Shown here: positions 44,583-54,046 of the stretch, piece after piece
Layout of the letters: the number at the start of each line of letters is the position of its first letter
How positions within the stretch are numbered: position 1 is the first letter of the stretch
Assembly: GCF_014633365.1 (NCBI RefSeq)
Contig: NC_068338.1
Span: forward strand, 53,083,716 to 53,147,715
From: Diospyros lotus
Taxonomy: Eukaryota; Streptophyta; Magnoliopsida; Ericales; Ebenaceae
Direction: 5' to 3'
Length of the DNA stretch: 64,000 nucleotides
Translations under genes and position numbers: made by a program
Notes under the pieces: model-generated
What the model was told of the DNA's origin: nothing
The model's database searches: none
Seen by the model: only the letters and a program-made list of their open reading frames with translations

Positions 44583-47402
44583 ATGGAGACTAGCATCACG
44601 TGCTGCGCACGGGGCGCTTTCCTTCCTACTGTTTCTTCCCAACATTCCACTGCAGCTGCTCTAGTTTCTCGATCCTTCAGTTACTCAAAGGTACAGTTTA
44701 ATGTCTCTCTGCCTTTGCATTTGTTCTGCTCCTAATACTTGAACTTGTACCTTTTATTGCACTCTAGAACACAACAAACTAAATATGTTGAGCCTTAATC
44801 GCATTATCTGGGATGGTCTAGCTCGCTAGTCATTTATATCTCTCATTGTGAGTCAAGATAATGTTGTAAAGATATAACGGGGATTCGCTTGTTAAATTTT
44901 AAATTGTTATTGAAATTTGGTACAAAAATGTCATTAATATTTAATTTATAATCAACACGTTACTAAATTTCAAATATATAATTTCATAACTATCGTCAAT
45001 TACCATTAATGAGATTAACGAGATATTGGCATGGATAATAATGTAAAAGACTAAATAATACAAATAATCACTAAATTTTATATAAAAATACAAAATTATC
45101 CTTGAATTTTACATTAAAGTACGTAAATATTAACATTTCATTAGTCTTTTTTATTGACGTTTGACTATAGTTATAGAATTATATATTAAATTAAAGTTGA
45201 GTGACTTTTTAGTTTCAAATTAAAATTTTATAACTTTTTATATCTTAATACAAAATTTAGTAAAGCGACAATTTATGCTATTTAGCCAACTGATACTCAT
45301 ACTTGGAATGCATTTGCAGGGTTTGAGATTAAGCTCGTTTTATGGGGAGTCATTGAGAATCATGCCCAAGGCATCATTGAAGTCGTCAAAGACAAGGAAT
45401 TCTTCTCTTATAACCAGATGTGAGATTGGGGATAGCCTTGTAAGTGGCACTTCCATTTTGGCGCTCACAATGGTTTGAATGTGAATGGGAAAACTATGGA
45501 GAGGATTTCATGAAAATGGGTTTGTAATTGCAGGAAGAGTTTCTAGCAAAAGCGACGCCGGATAAGGGACTGATTGCACTGATGATGTCCATGGGCGAAG
45601 CTCTTAGAACCATTGCCTTCAAAGTGAGAACTGCTTCTTGTGGAGGAACAGCCTGTGTCAACTCTTTCGGAGATGAGCAGCTTGCAGTTGATTTGCTTGC
45701 CAACAAGCTCCTATTCGAGGTTAGACCTTTTCTTACCTAAGCAGCTAAGCAATTAATCAAACAAGTTTATAATTGGATTTTAGGGATTTGAACAGTTTGA
45801 ATGAACTTTTAGTTGTTCTCTACAACTTCTCCAAGGAGGGTTGGCCTTACAAGTATCCGAACCAGCAATGGTACTTCAAAATTTGGAACTTATAACCCTA
45901 ATGCTGATTTGCTCAATGCAAATTTAGTTTCACTCAAACACTCTGATTTTAAGTAAAATCATTTGATGGTCAATGCAGGGTCTTATTTGGCTAGAAACCC
46001 TTATTGAATATTCAGCATTTGTGCTAAAGTTCATTTATAACAGCCTCTCTAAACTGTAAATTTTGTCTGCCTATTGATGCTTAGGCGTTGACGTACTCCC
46101 ATGTTTGTAAATATGCTTGCTCTGAGGAAGTCCCTGAACTCCAAGACATGGGAGGTCCAGCTCAAGGTTTGCAATTACTATGCCCCTTTAGAGAGCTGAA
46201 TCAATTCAGATGATAATCATCATTTGAGAATCACAAGAATAACCGTGTCAATTCTTGATCCTTTTGGCTTCTGAAAAATGAACAGGTGGATTCAGTGTTG
46301 CTTTTGATCCCTTGGATGGCTCTAGCATCGTGGACACGAATTTCACAGTCGGTACCATCTTTGGGGTGTGGCCTGGAGATAAATTAACAGGTGTAACAGG
46401 TAGAGATCAAGTTGCTGCAGCCATGGGGATTTTTGGACCTCGAACTACTTATGTTCTCGCTCTTAAGGACATCCCGGGCACCCATGAATTCCTCCTCCTT
46501 GATGAAGGTCTGCTTTGCTTTCAACAATATCATCAATTTCTATTGAGCAGCTACTTGATGATACTAATTTTTCTATCTGTCAGTATGAGATTAATGTCCT
46601 TTTGAAAGGCATTCAATTTGTGGGAAATAACATTCTATAGCTGTAGTTTTCCAAAATATTTCTCTTATTGTTCTCTCTGGACAACTTTCGCGATGTGGTC
46701 AGGAAAATGGCTGCATGTCAAAGACACAACAGAGATTGGCGAGGGAAAGATGTTCTCTCCAGGAAATTTGAGAGCCACATTCGACAACCCTGACTATGAT
46801 AAGGTTTAATCTTCTTTATAAACTTGTAACATGAAAGTTTCGATCTGTTTTCTCTTTTCAAATGTTCGAGCTGTTGACACATTCTGGGATTCGACTGATA
46901 AACCAAGACCTTTTGAACTTCTAACTTGCACATATGACAGCTAATCAACTTCTACGTAAGAGAGAAATACACATTGCGGTACACTGGAGGAATGGTGCCG
47001 GATGTAAATCAGGTCATTTACAACTTCGATTTACAGTTTCTTAGGAGATCAACTATGAGTAGGGTTAGTTGCACTAAAGCTGCCATTCATGTTCTTCTTC
47101 ATTGTATATGTCTTGTTCAGATCATTGTGAAAGAGAAAGGCATATTCACAAATGTGACATCCCCATCTGCCAAAGCCAAGCTCAGGCTGCTCTTTGAGGT
47201 GGCTCCTTTGGGATTCTTGATTGAGAAAGCTGGGGGATACAGCAGCGATGGGAAACAATCCGTGCTGGACAAGGTGATTGAAAATATTGATGAAAGGACT
47301 CAAGTAGCCTATGGGTCCAAGAATGAGATTATCCGATTTGAAGAAACACTATATGGCTCCTCCAGGCTGAAGGCTGGCATGCCGGTTGGAGCTGCTGCTT
47401 AA
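44583..47402 (+). CDS. SBPASE: Sedoheptulose-1,7-bisphosphatase, chloroplast (8 exons)
   Basis: Exons are 44583-44690, 45320-45439, 45534-45719, 46085-46166, 46286-46507, 46703-46803, 46941-47012 and 47121-47402. Phases agree and give 390 residues, close to the family length. It dephosphorylates sedoheptulose-1,7-bisphosphate in the Calvin-Benson cycle. The start [17 protein letters not shown] is a plastid transit peptide. The redox motif [16 protein letters not shown] contains the thioredoxin-regulated cysteine pair. [20 protein letters not shown] is the metal-binding core, and [13 protein letters not shown] with [14 protein letters not shown] matches SBPase, not plastid fructose-1,6-bisphosphatase, whose redox loop is elsewhere. 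Intron 1 (44691-45319) contains an AT-rich inverted repeat. Confidence 0.96.
44893..45262. repeat. Inverted-repeat MITE-like segment in SBPase intron 1
   Basis: The left half (GTTACTAAATTTCAAATATA, TAACTATCGTCAAT) is mirrored by the right half, whose reverse complement reads CTCAACTTTAATTTAATATA and TAACTATAGTCAAACG. Arms are about 120 bp and imperfect; borders approximate. Confidence 0.5.
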
Positions 47403-47780
47403 AGCTAAGCTGCCTCGGTTACATGTCTTCTCTTTCTTCAACAAACGAAATTAAGGTGGTTCCATTAGGAATTTGTATGATAGTTTCAAGGTGTATTTGG
47501 ATTATCAACAATTCACAAGATTCAATTAAGCAAACAAGTTTTACTTGATTGGCATTTCTATTTCTGGTAACTATCTTACCACATATTCATCTTGTTGTGG
47601 TCTCTGCATATTGTAAATACCTAAGATGTTAGGCCTCGGAGTATCCCCTTGTAAGGCCCCACCCCCTTGTCTTACTTAGGAACTTGAGGAAAAAAGAAAA
47701 GAAGAAACAAAACAGTCTCATTTATATTCTGGAGGACACTGTTTCTTCAGAAGAAGTGCTATCAGCACCCATAGGAGGAG

Positions 47781-48372
47781 ATGAACATGGTAAGCATCTC
47801 TAATTATAGGTTTGCTTTGTCCCCTCTGTTCAATCTATGACATATTAATCTTCTTCTACTTGCTATTCCTTCTTCTGCAGGCCTTTGATCAGGGAAACAA
47901 GAAATGGCGAGGATCGGTTGGAGGCATCGTGGAAGCACCCATAGACCAAGTCTGGGAGACGGTCTCTCAAACCGACCAGTTACCAGAATGGATGCCAATG
48001 GTTGAAAGGTGCACCAAGCTAGCCGGGGAAGAGGGCAAGCCGGGCTATGTTAGGCTGGTTTCCGGCTTCATGTACCCCCAAGACGATGGAGATAGGTCAT
48101 GGGTCAAGGAGAGGCTGGTCTGCATGGACCCTTCTTCACATAGTTATGTTTACAGAATGGAAGGAAGCAATGTGGGCTTAGATGGCTCTGTAAATTCACT
48201 GAAGCTTATAGGTTATGGCGATGATTCAACTCTGGTTGACTGGAAGTTTGAAATAGATCCTGTTGAAGGTGCATCCGAGGACAGCATAATCGATTATCTT
48301 GGTTTTCTCTATAAATCTTGTATCAATAGGATTGAGGGTGCCATACAACCTTCAGCCAGAAGGGTTGAGTAA
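47781..48372 (+). CDS. LFS-like START/Bet v 1-fold protein (2 exons)
   Basis: A nine-base first exon (47781-47789, Met-Asn-Met) ends at a GTAAGC donor and joins 47881-48372 after a TTCTGCAG acceptor, in phase, giving 166 residues. The body starts AFDQGNKKWRGSVGGIVEAP and contains QVWETVSQTDQLPEWMPMVE, then GKPGYVRLVSGFMYP and a helical C-terminus. This is the polyketide-cyclase/dehydrase type helix-grip fold, closest in pattern to plant lachrymatory-factor-synthase-like proteins. Such proteins bind small hydrophobic ligands; most have no known reaction, so enzymatic function is not claimed. Without the spliced start, the open frame would begin in an implausible hydrophobic run coded by the intron. 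It lies 378 bp downstream of SBPase. Confidence 0.85.
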
Positions 48373-48562
48373 CAAGGCTAGCTAGCTGCATTTTAATGTA
48401 AATAAGGCTCTTCACATCGACATATCTTTCTTGTCACAAATTATGCATAGAAATTACTGAAGAATAACATTTTGTGCAGAAATGCAGCTGGAATTATGGG
48501 ATTTACAAATTAAAAAACATTTCAGTTATAAAGTACCATTGTCACATTGTTCTTTTCATAAT

Positions 48563-48876
48563 TGGGTGTTGGCTATGTAAAGTTTCAAAAATACCCTTCT
48601 TTCAAATTTTATAAATGTGACATATATCCTTAAATATTTAGATCAAGGTTTGACACTAATTAAGATAAAAGACTCAATTCAAATAATTAATTAGATTTAT
48701 TTTAATCCCTACCTCAATCTCCATTGATCTAGATGGACTTATGACTTGAGATTTGACTATTCATATGACATGATCACGACTTTTTCCTGCCGCACAATAT
48801 GTTTACACAAAAATATAAATTTTAAGAGGATTTTGGCTCTAAAATCATAAAAATACACCATTTAATGAAATATTCC
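48563..48876. repeat. Direct repeat, copy 1 (downstream of LFS-like gene)
   Basis: It matches in order, with 70-80% identity by eye, the uninserted parts of 48896-50225: GTGTTGGCTAT, ATTTTATAAATGTGACATAT, CAAATAATTA, CTCCATTGATCTA, TTGAGATTTGAC, GCACAATATGTTTACA. Confidence 0.75.
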
Positions 48877-48881
48877 CGCCC

Positions 48882-48894
48882 GGGGGGGGGGGGG
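48882..48894. repeat. Run of 13 G
   Basis: CCCGCCC followed by 13 G at the junction of the two direct-repeat copies. The exact length is uncertain in any read technology, and the context could form a hairpin or G-quadruplex. Confidence 0.85.
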
Positions 48895-49033
48895 TGTTGA
48901 GGATTTTGGTGGCTATACAAATTACAAAAATACTGCTCTTTGAAAATTTATAAAGGTGACATGTGTCCATAAATATTTATATTGGAATTTAGGTGTTGAT
49001 GAGAATAAAAGAAAGATTCAGCCCAAATAATTG

Positions 49034-49912
49034 GAATGCGATTTTGTTAACCCCCTTTAATGGGGTGAACGTAACCCCTGTCAACGGGGTGAACGTAACC
49101 CCTGTCAACGGGGTTAAAAAAATAACCCTTTAACTGAAAAAATATTGAAAAATTGTTTCAAAAAAATTAATTATGTTTAAAAAAAAAATATTTTTAGAAT
49201 TTAATTGAAAATGTGACAGGATCAAAATTAGATGAATTAGAACTTATAAAAAAAATGACAGACTTATAAAAATAATTGATAGGATTAAAATTGAGTCAAA
49301 ACTGGAAAGTGACTGTTTTCAACAATTAATTTGTTTGAGTGGCTGAAAACGATTTTTTTCTAAAACATGACTAAAAATAATTTTTTTTTTAAAACATAAT
49401 TATTTTTTTAACCCCTATTAACAGGGTTACGTTCACCCCGTTAAAGGGGGTGAACAAAATGTGCATTTTGTTCACCCCCTTTAACGGGGGTGAACGTAAC
49501 CCCGTTAGTGGGGGTTAAAAAAATAATCTCTTTATGTTTATGCTGGAAATTGTAAAAATTAATCATGTTTTAAAAAAAAATTATTTTTAGAACTTAACTG
49601 AAAATGTGTCAGGATCAAAATTTGATGGATTAGAACTTATAAAAAAATGACAGCTTTACAAAAATAATTGACAGTTAAAATTGAGTCAAAACTGAAAAGT
49701 GGCTGTTTTCAGCAATTAGTTTGTTTGAGTGGCTGAAAATGATTTTTTTTAGAAAAGTGACTAAAAACAATTTTTTTTTTGAAACATGATTAGTTTTTAC
49801 AATTTTTAAGAATAAAATATTATTTTTTTAAAAAACGATTATCTTTTTAACCCCCACCGACGGGTTCCATTCGCCCCGACGAACAAAATCACACTCAAAC
49901 AAAATCGCACTC
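49034..49912. mobile_element. Tandem-dimer Mutator-like MITE with 9-bp target duplication
   Basis: AAATAATTG flanks both ends (49025-49033 and 49913-49921). The ends are GAATGCGATTTTGTT and the reverse complement GAGTGCGATTTTGTT. Inside are two head-to-tail monomers of about 430 bp (roughly 49034-49462 and 49463-49912) that share AGGATCAAAATT, ATTGAGTCAAAACTG and TTTGTTTGAGTGGCTGAAAA in order. They meet at back-to-back TIRs around ATGTGCAT (49459-49466). The first TIR contains a further duplicated GGGGTGAACGTAACCCCTGT unit. No transposase. Confidence 0.8.
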
Positions 49913-50016
49913 AAATAATTGGATCTGCCTTCATCTCAGTTCCAACCTCCATTGGTCTACGTTGGCATATAAGTTGGGATTTGACCCTACACATAGTACG
50001 TTAGTGGCCTTCTCTT

Positions 50017-50156
50017 GAGTGCGATTTTGTTCACCCCCTTTAACGGGGTGAACATCACCCTCACAAAAATTGTGAGGGTGAAAAAGCAACGGAACGGCAA
50101 TCAATTTTTGTGAGGGTGATGTTCACCCCGTTAAAGGGGTGAACAAAATCGCACTC
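50017..50156. mobile_element. 140-bp foldback MITE of the same TIR family
   Basis: Arms of about 55 bp (50017-50072 and 50102-50156) are inverted copies differing by one C, starting GAGTGCGATTTTGTTCACCC. The loop is about 29 bp. Flanks CCTTCTCTT (left) and CCTCTCTT (right) look like a slightly altered target duplication. The TIR start is shared with 49034-49912. Confidence 0.85.
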
Positions 50157-50404
50157 CCTCTCTTGCCTCACAATATATTTACATAAAAGCCCAAATTCCA
50201 AAAGAGGTGCATCATTTATTGCATATAATTACTTTATTTCATCTTTACCATCAAAACTGACTTGATTGACCGGAAAATATACTGTGAAATTGAATTTTAC
50301 TTTTACAGATTGGGTGAGTTTTAGACAATCGAAGACAACTACTCAACACGCTCGACTTTAAACAAAATTAATAATTATCGACTCCAACCATCATCAATTA
50401 TGTA

Positions 50405-50475
50405 AACGAAGGAAGAACGTTGATTTAGATGGGAGTGTAAATCAATGAAGCTTGTGGATATTATGTGATGAACAT
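50405..50475 (+). pseudogene. Fragment of a second LFS-like gene
   Basis: About 70 bp align with 48156-48230 of the LFS-like gene: GAAGGAAG, then TTAGATGG, TGTAAATCA, ATGAAGCTT and TTATG with GATGA in the same order, about 75% identical by eye. Two one-base gaps break the frame. No other part of the gene was found nearby. Confidence 0.6.
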
Positions 50476-53115
50476 TGCTTGCTTAGTTGGACCCATATGT
50501 TGCATAAAGGTGAACCTGCCGCATTGCCTCACCATATATGACCAGACATAACATGCCGATGCTGGTGGGGGCACAGGCATGCTTTTGGGCAATAGAATGT
50601 CACTAGCTGTGAACTTGAAAGGTTATTATTTAGGCCATGCTAAGTACATAGTGCTAAGTAACCCAAATAAACACATTGATTGAAATTTAGTGGGCTTCCA
50701 AAGGCAGCTAGGGTGCAGTAAATATTAATTGAGTTTTAATAAATTTAAGATTTATTAGACCAATTAAAATATGACACCTAAACTATCACATGGGTAAGTT
50801 TAGAAACTCACTGAGTTTTCTAATTATTATCTGACATTTAAATCTATCTTATTTTAGGAATGTCAAATTAAGTACAGTGAGTTTTCTAAAATTTGAAACA
50901 ATTTTTTTTTTTTTTTTTTTGCTGTAACTGAAAATATATAAAATAGAGAAAGAAAGACTGTATATAGGCAATGTTGGGACATATCCCAAGCACAATACAA
51001 ACAAATAGAAAAAAAAATATTAACTCATAATGTGGCACAGAAAATTAAGCCTTCACAACATAGAGGTTCATATTGTAGCACTTAAAAGGACTCTACTGAA
51101 GAGACTAGGGAAATATAAACTAAATCCAACATTTGAAGAGACTGGAAAAATTAGAGAGTGAAAAGGCGGTTCTAAACCATATTTTGAATCAGATGTGTCA
51201 TCTAAGACTATGCACGTTTTTGTCTACGAAAGCACTTATTGTTGCGTTCACGCTATTAACTATCTGCCACGAACTCTTACTTTTCGATCCATTAGAAGCC
51301 GACAACACTCTTTGATTCCGTTGTTGCCAAGGCCAAGTGAATTTGGCAAAAATATTGGTGGTTCTTTCTTTTGAATTAGCAAACTAAAATTCACATGGCA
51401 GATTCCATAATTGAGTGGGATTAGTTAAGGCTTAGACTTAGTCGGCGGGGACCGGCAGGGAGAGTGGCGCCATGGTGAAGCTGATGGCCGAGCAAATGAG
51501 GTGAAATGTTACAGAACCGTACCAAAACACGCACGAGTTTGAAGACCATGAGGTATATTGAAAGCAGCGAAGACCAGAGAGAGAGAAGTGGCTAGCTAGG
51601 CCTGTTGTGGAGCCATCAGAGAAAAGAATATCCCAACTTAACTTGTCCAATTCCTCATTGACATTTCATCGAGTACATTGTGGACGTCTACCTACCCCCA
51701 TTTCCCCATCCCTTCTTTCTCCACGCCCCCGTCCTTTCTGCAAGTGTCACATTTCTAGCTACAATGCTCCTTCACCATCAAAGTAGTGGTTTAGTGGTTG
51801 CATAATATCTCATAATTATTTATTAAGTTTAAGGGATGAAAAAAACGAATGATAGAGTTCATTTAGGCAAGATCAACACTCTAAAAAATCTCAGATCAAC
51901 AGCATAATATTTTACTAGAATAATGTCGTAGTCCTTATATTCCATTACTTCAAAATAATTAATCATTAAATTTGGTCAAAATGATCATTTCCATATCTTT
52001 CTTATTTTCCATGATTTTAATACAAAATTACGGGTTAGTTGGCTACCTAAATTATATATTAAAATAAAGCATAGATGAATCCTTAAGCAACTACACGTTA
52101 ATTGTGCAGTATATATGATTTAATTAAGTAGAACTTATATAGTAGCATTAATTAATGGTACCCATTAATGAAAGAGTCCTTATTATGAAAAATCAATGAT
52201 ACCAAAGAAAATAATTGACCAACATAAAATTCATTTAGTTTGATCATAGCATGCGGTCTATGTTTATGGGGATAGAGAAATTTAACAATCATCAAATTTT
52301 ATAAAATAAAATAACAACAAAATATAATGTTCAACTTAATCTGCGTTTATTAGAAATGTTAGGCCTCGAGTTTCGAACCGTGACTCACCTCTTCGTTTGC
52401 TTAACCCAAAAATATGTCGAGACATAAGTTTTCGAAAAGACAAAATGATCTTAACAGAAGATTGTGCATTAATCGGAACCCCTCAAATTTCCCATACCAA
52501 AAAAAATTAATCACTAAATTTGGTCAAAACTATCATTAATTTCCATATCCTTCTCATGATGATTTGAGTGTATATATATATGTATGTATATCAATTGTAA
52601 TGGAATAGTATTCTTTAATTGATGAAAAAAACAGATGTTATTTTCCATGATTTTTAATACGAAATTAAGGTTAGTTGGCTACCTAACTAGTTGATCTATT
52701 AAAACAAAGCATTGATAAATCCTTAAGCAACTACACATTAATTGTGCAGTGTATATGATTTAATTTAAGTAGAACATATACAATAGCATCAATGGTACCC
52801 ATTAATGAAAGAGTCATTATTGTGAAAAATGAACTATGCAAAATAAAATAATCATAAAATTTATTTAGTTCCATCGTAACATGTGATTTATGTTTATGGA
52901 GAGAGACAAATAATGTTATTATACAATGGGTCTCCAACACATCCAATTACTCGATCTCTTTATCATGAAAAAAAAATTGTCTAATAGAAACATTATATAT
53001 ATATCTGTCCGAATTTTTCTCAAATCTCGCTACCATCAGAGCTCCTAAAAAAATTCACATTTGGATTTTCTCTCAAATTATCAGGTCGAGTTAAAATTTG
53101 ATAACAAATTTAAAT
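50476..53115. other. Laccase distal upstream spacer
   Basis: It contains a T20 run (50902-50921), unassigned sequence at 51000-51700, and a two-copy duplication (51957-52290 and 52507-52918). Open frames at 51133-51315 and 51438-51650 resemble nothing known. No gene called. Confidence 0.5.
51957..52918. repeat. Two-copy direct duplication upstream of laccase
   Basis: Copies at about 51957-52290 and 52507-52918 share, in order, AAATTTGGTCAAAA, TTTCCATATC, GTTAGTTGGCTACCTAA, CCTTAAGCAACTACAC, TTAATTGTGCAGT, TATGATTTAATT, GGTACCCATTAATGAAAGAG and TATGTTTATGG. Between them lies unrelated sequence. A second, weaker TTTCCATGATTTT match inside the second copy suggests a small insertion. Confidence 0.85.
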
Positions 53116-53552
53116 GGCCAAACCTATATTTTTATTCTTGTATGTTCATGTTTTTTTGTCTGCCCATTGAAATTTTTTGTTATTTTAATTAATTACACTA
53201 TTGATTCTATATTTTTTAGTCAATTTAACTCTTGTACTTTGATTTTTTTCGTGTGATAATTTAAATTTTTTGTTGTTTCGATTACACTTATGTACTTGCA
53301 TTTTAAAGTTAATTTAACCTCTATATGTCATGTTAAAAAAAAAATTACAATGAAATGAGTCAATTTAAATTTTTTTTTTTTTACACTTCAAAGTACATGA
53401 ATATAATTAAAACAACGAAAAGTTCAGGTTGTCACATAAAAAAAATGTCAAAGTATAGAAGTTAAATTGAATCGAAAATGCATGTACATTAATGGTGTAA
53501 TTGAAACAATCAAAAGTTTAAATTGACACACTACAAAAATATAGATTTGGCG
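53116..53552. mobile_element. Long-TIR Mutator-like MITE with 9-bp target duplication
   Basis: AATTTAAAT flanks both ends perfectly (53107-53115 and 53553-53561). Ends are GGCCAAACCTATATTTTTAT and, in reverse complement, CGCCAAATCTATATTTTTGT. Arms approach 200 bp and meet almost without a spacer. The arm contains TTGTTGTTTCGATTACACTT, shared in diverged form with 43327-43780. No coding capacity. Confidence 0.85.
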
Positions 53553-53999
53553 AATTTAAATTTAAAAATCAAGACATAATTCAATGGTACTTATAATTTA
53601 AAATGTGCACACTAACATATGACTCAGCGTATATGAAATGAACATTACTTAAGCACAAAGTTTAGTCATAAATCTTCTTGCTGCGATCTTCTTCATCTTC
53701 TAGCTAGAGAGAGAGAGAGAGATAGATGCAGCTGAGATGTTGGTTTCAGGGTTCCAGTCAACTGAGAGAGGACAGAATTGCATGACATTAACGGTGGCTT
53801 TACTTGAAAATGTATACTTTGTGTAATAAGTAAGGAAGGTTTGGGAGATCGAGATGATCGGCAAATGGCTGGGTGGCTTTACTCACCTAACTGAGTAAAA
53901 CGACTTGTCATCAAAATGCCCTCTCCTTTATAATCCTTGAGAGGTCGCTGCTTCCCCAGCTGTGTTTGCCATAAGAGAATAATCAATATACAGTCTGAG

Positions 54000-54003
54000 A
54001 GAG

Positions 54004-54046
<43 letters not shown>
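54000..54046 (+). promoter_or_regulatory. Laccase leader: (AT)n TATA region followed by (GA)n
   Basis: GAGATATATATATATATATA runs directly into about 12 GA repeats ending just before the ATG at 54047. The AT run could act as TATA element and the GA run as leader; both are length-variable microsatellites. Confidence 0.5.

Larger units (their letters stand above)
48896..50225. repeat. Direct repeat, copy 2, split by two MITE insertions
   Basis: The same sequence order as 48563-48876, but interrupted by an 879-bp composite element (49034-49912) and a 140-bp foldback element (50017-50156). Removing them restores colinearity with copy 1, which independently confirms both insertions. Confidence 0.75.

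Noticed and set aside
47812..47880. Hydrophobic N-terminus of the LFS-like protein
   Set aside because: This stretch is a typical plant intron (GTAAGC donor, pyrimidine-rich TTCTGCAG end); the LFS-like family has no such leader.
51133..51650. Short open frames upstream of laccase
   Set aside because: They have no recognisable family, no codon bias and no splice partners.
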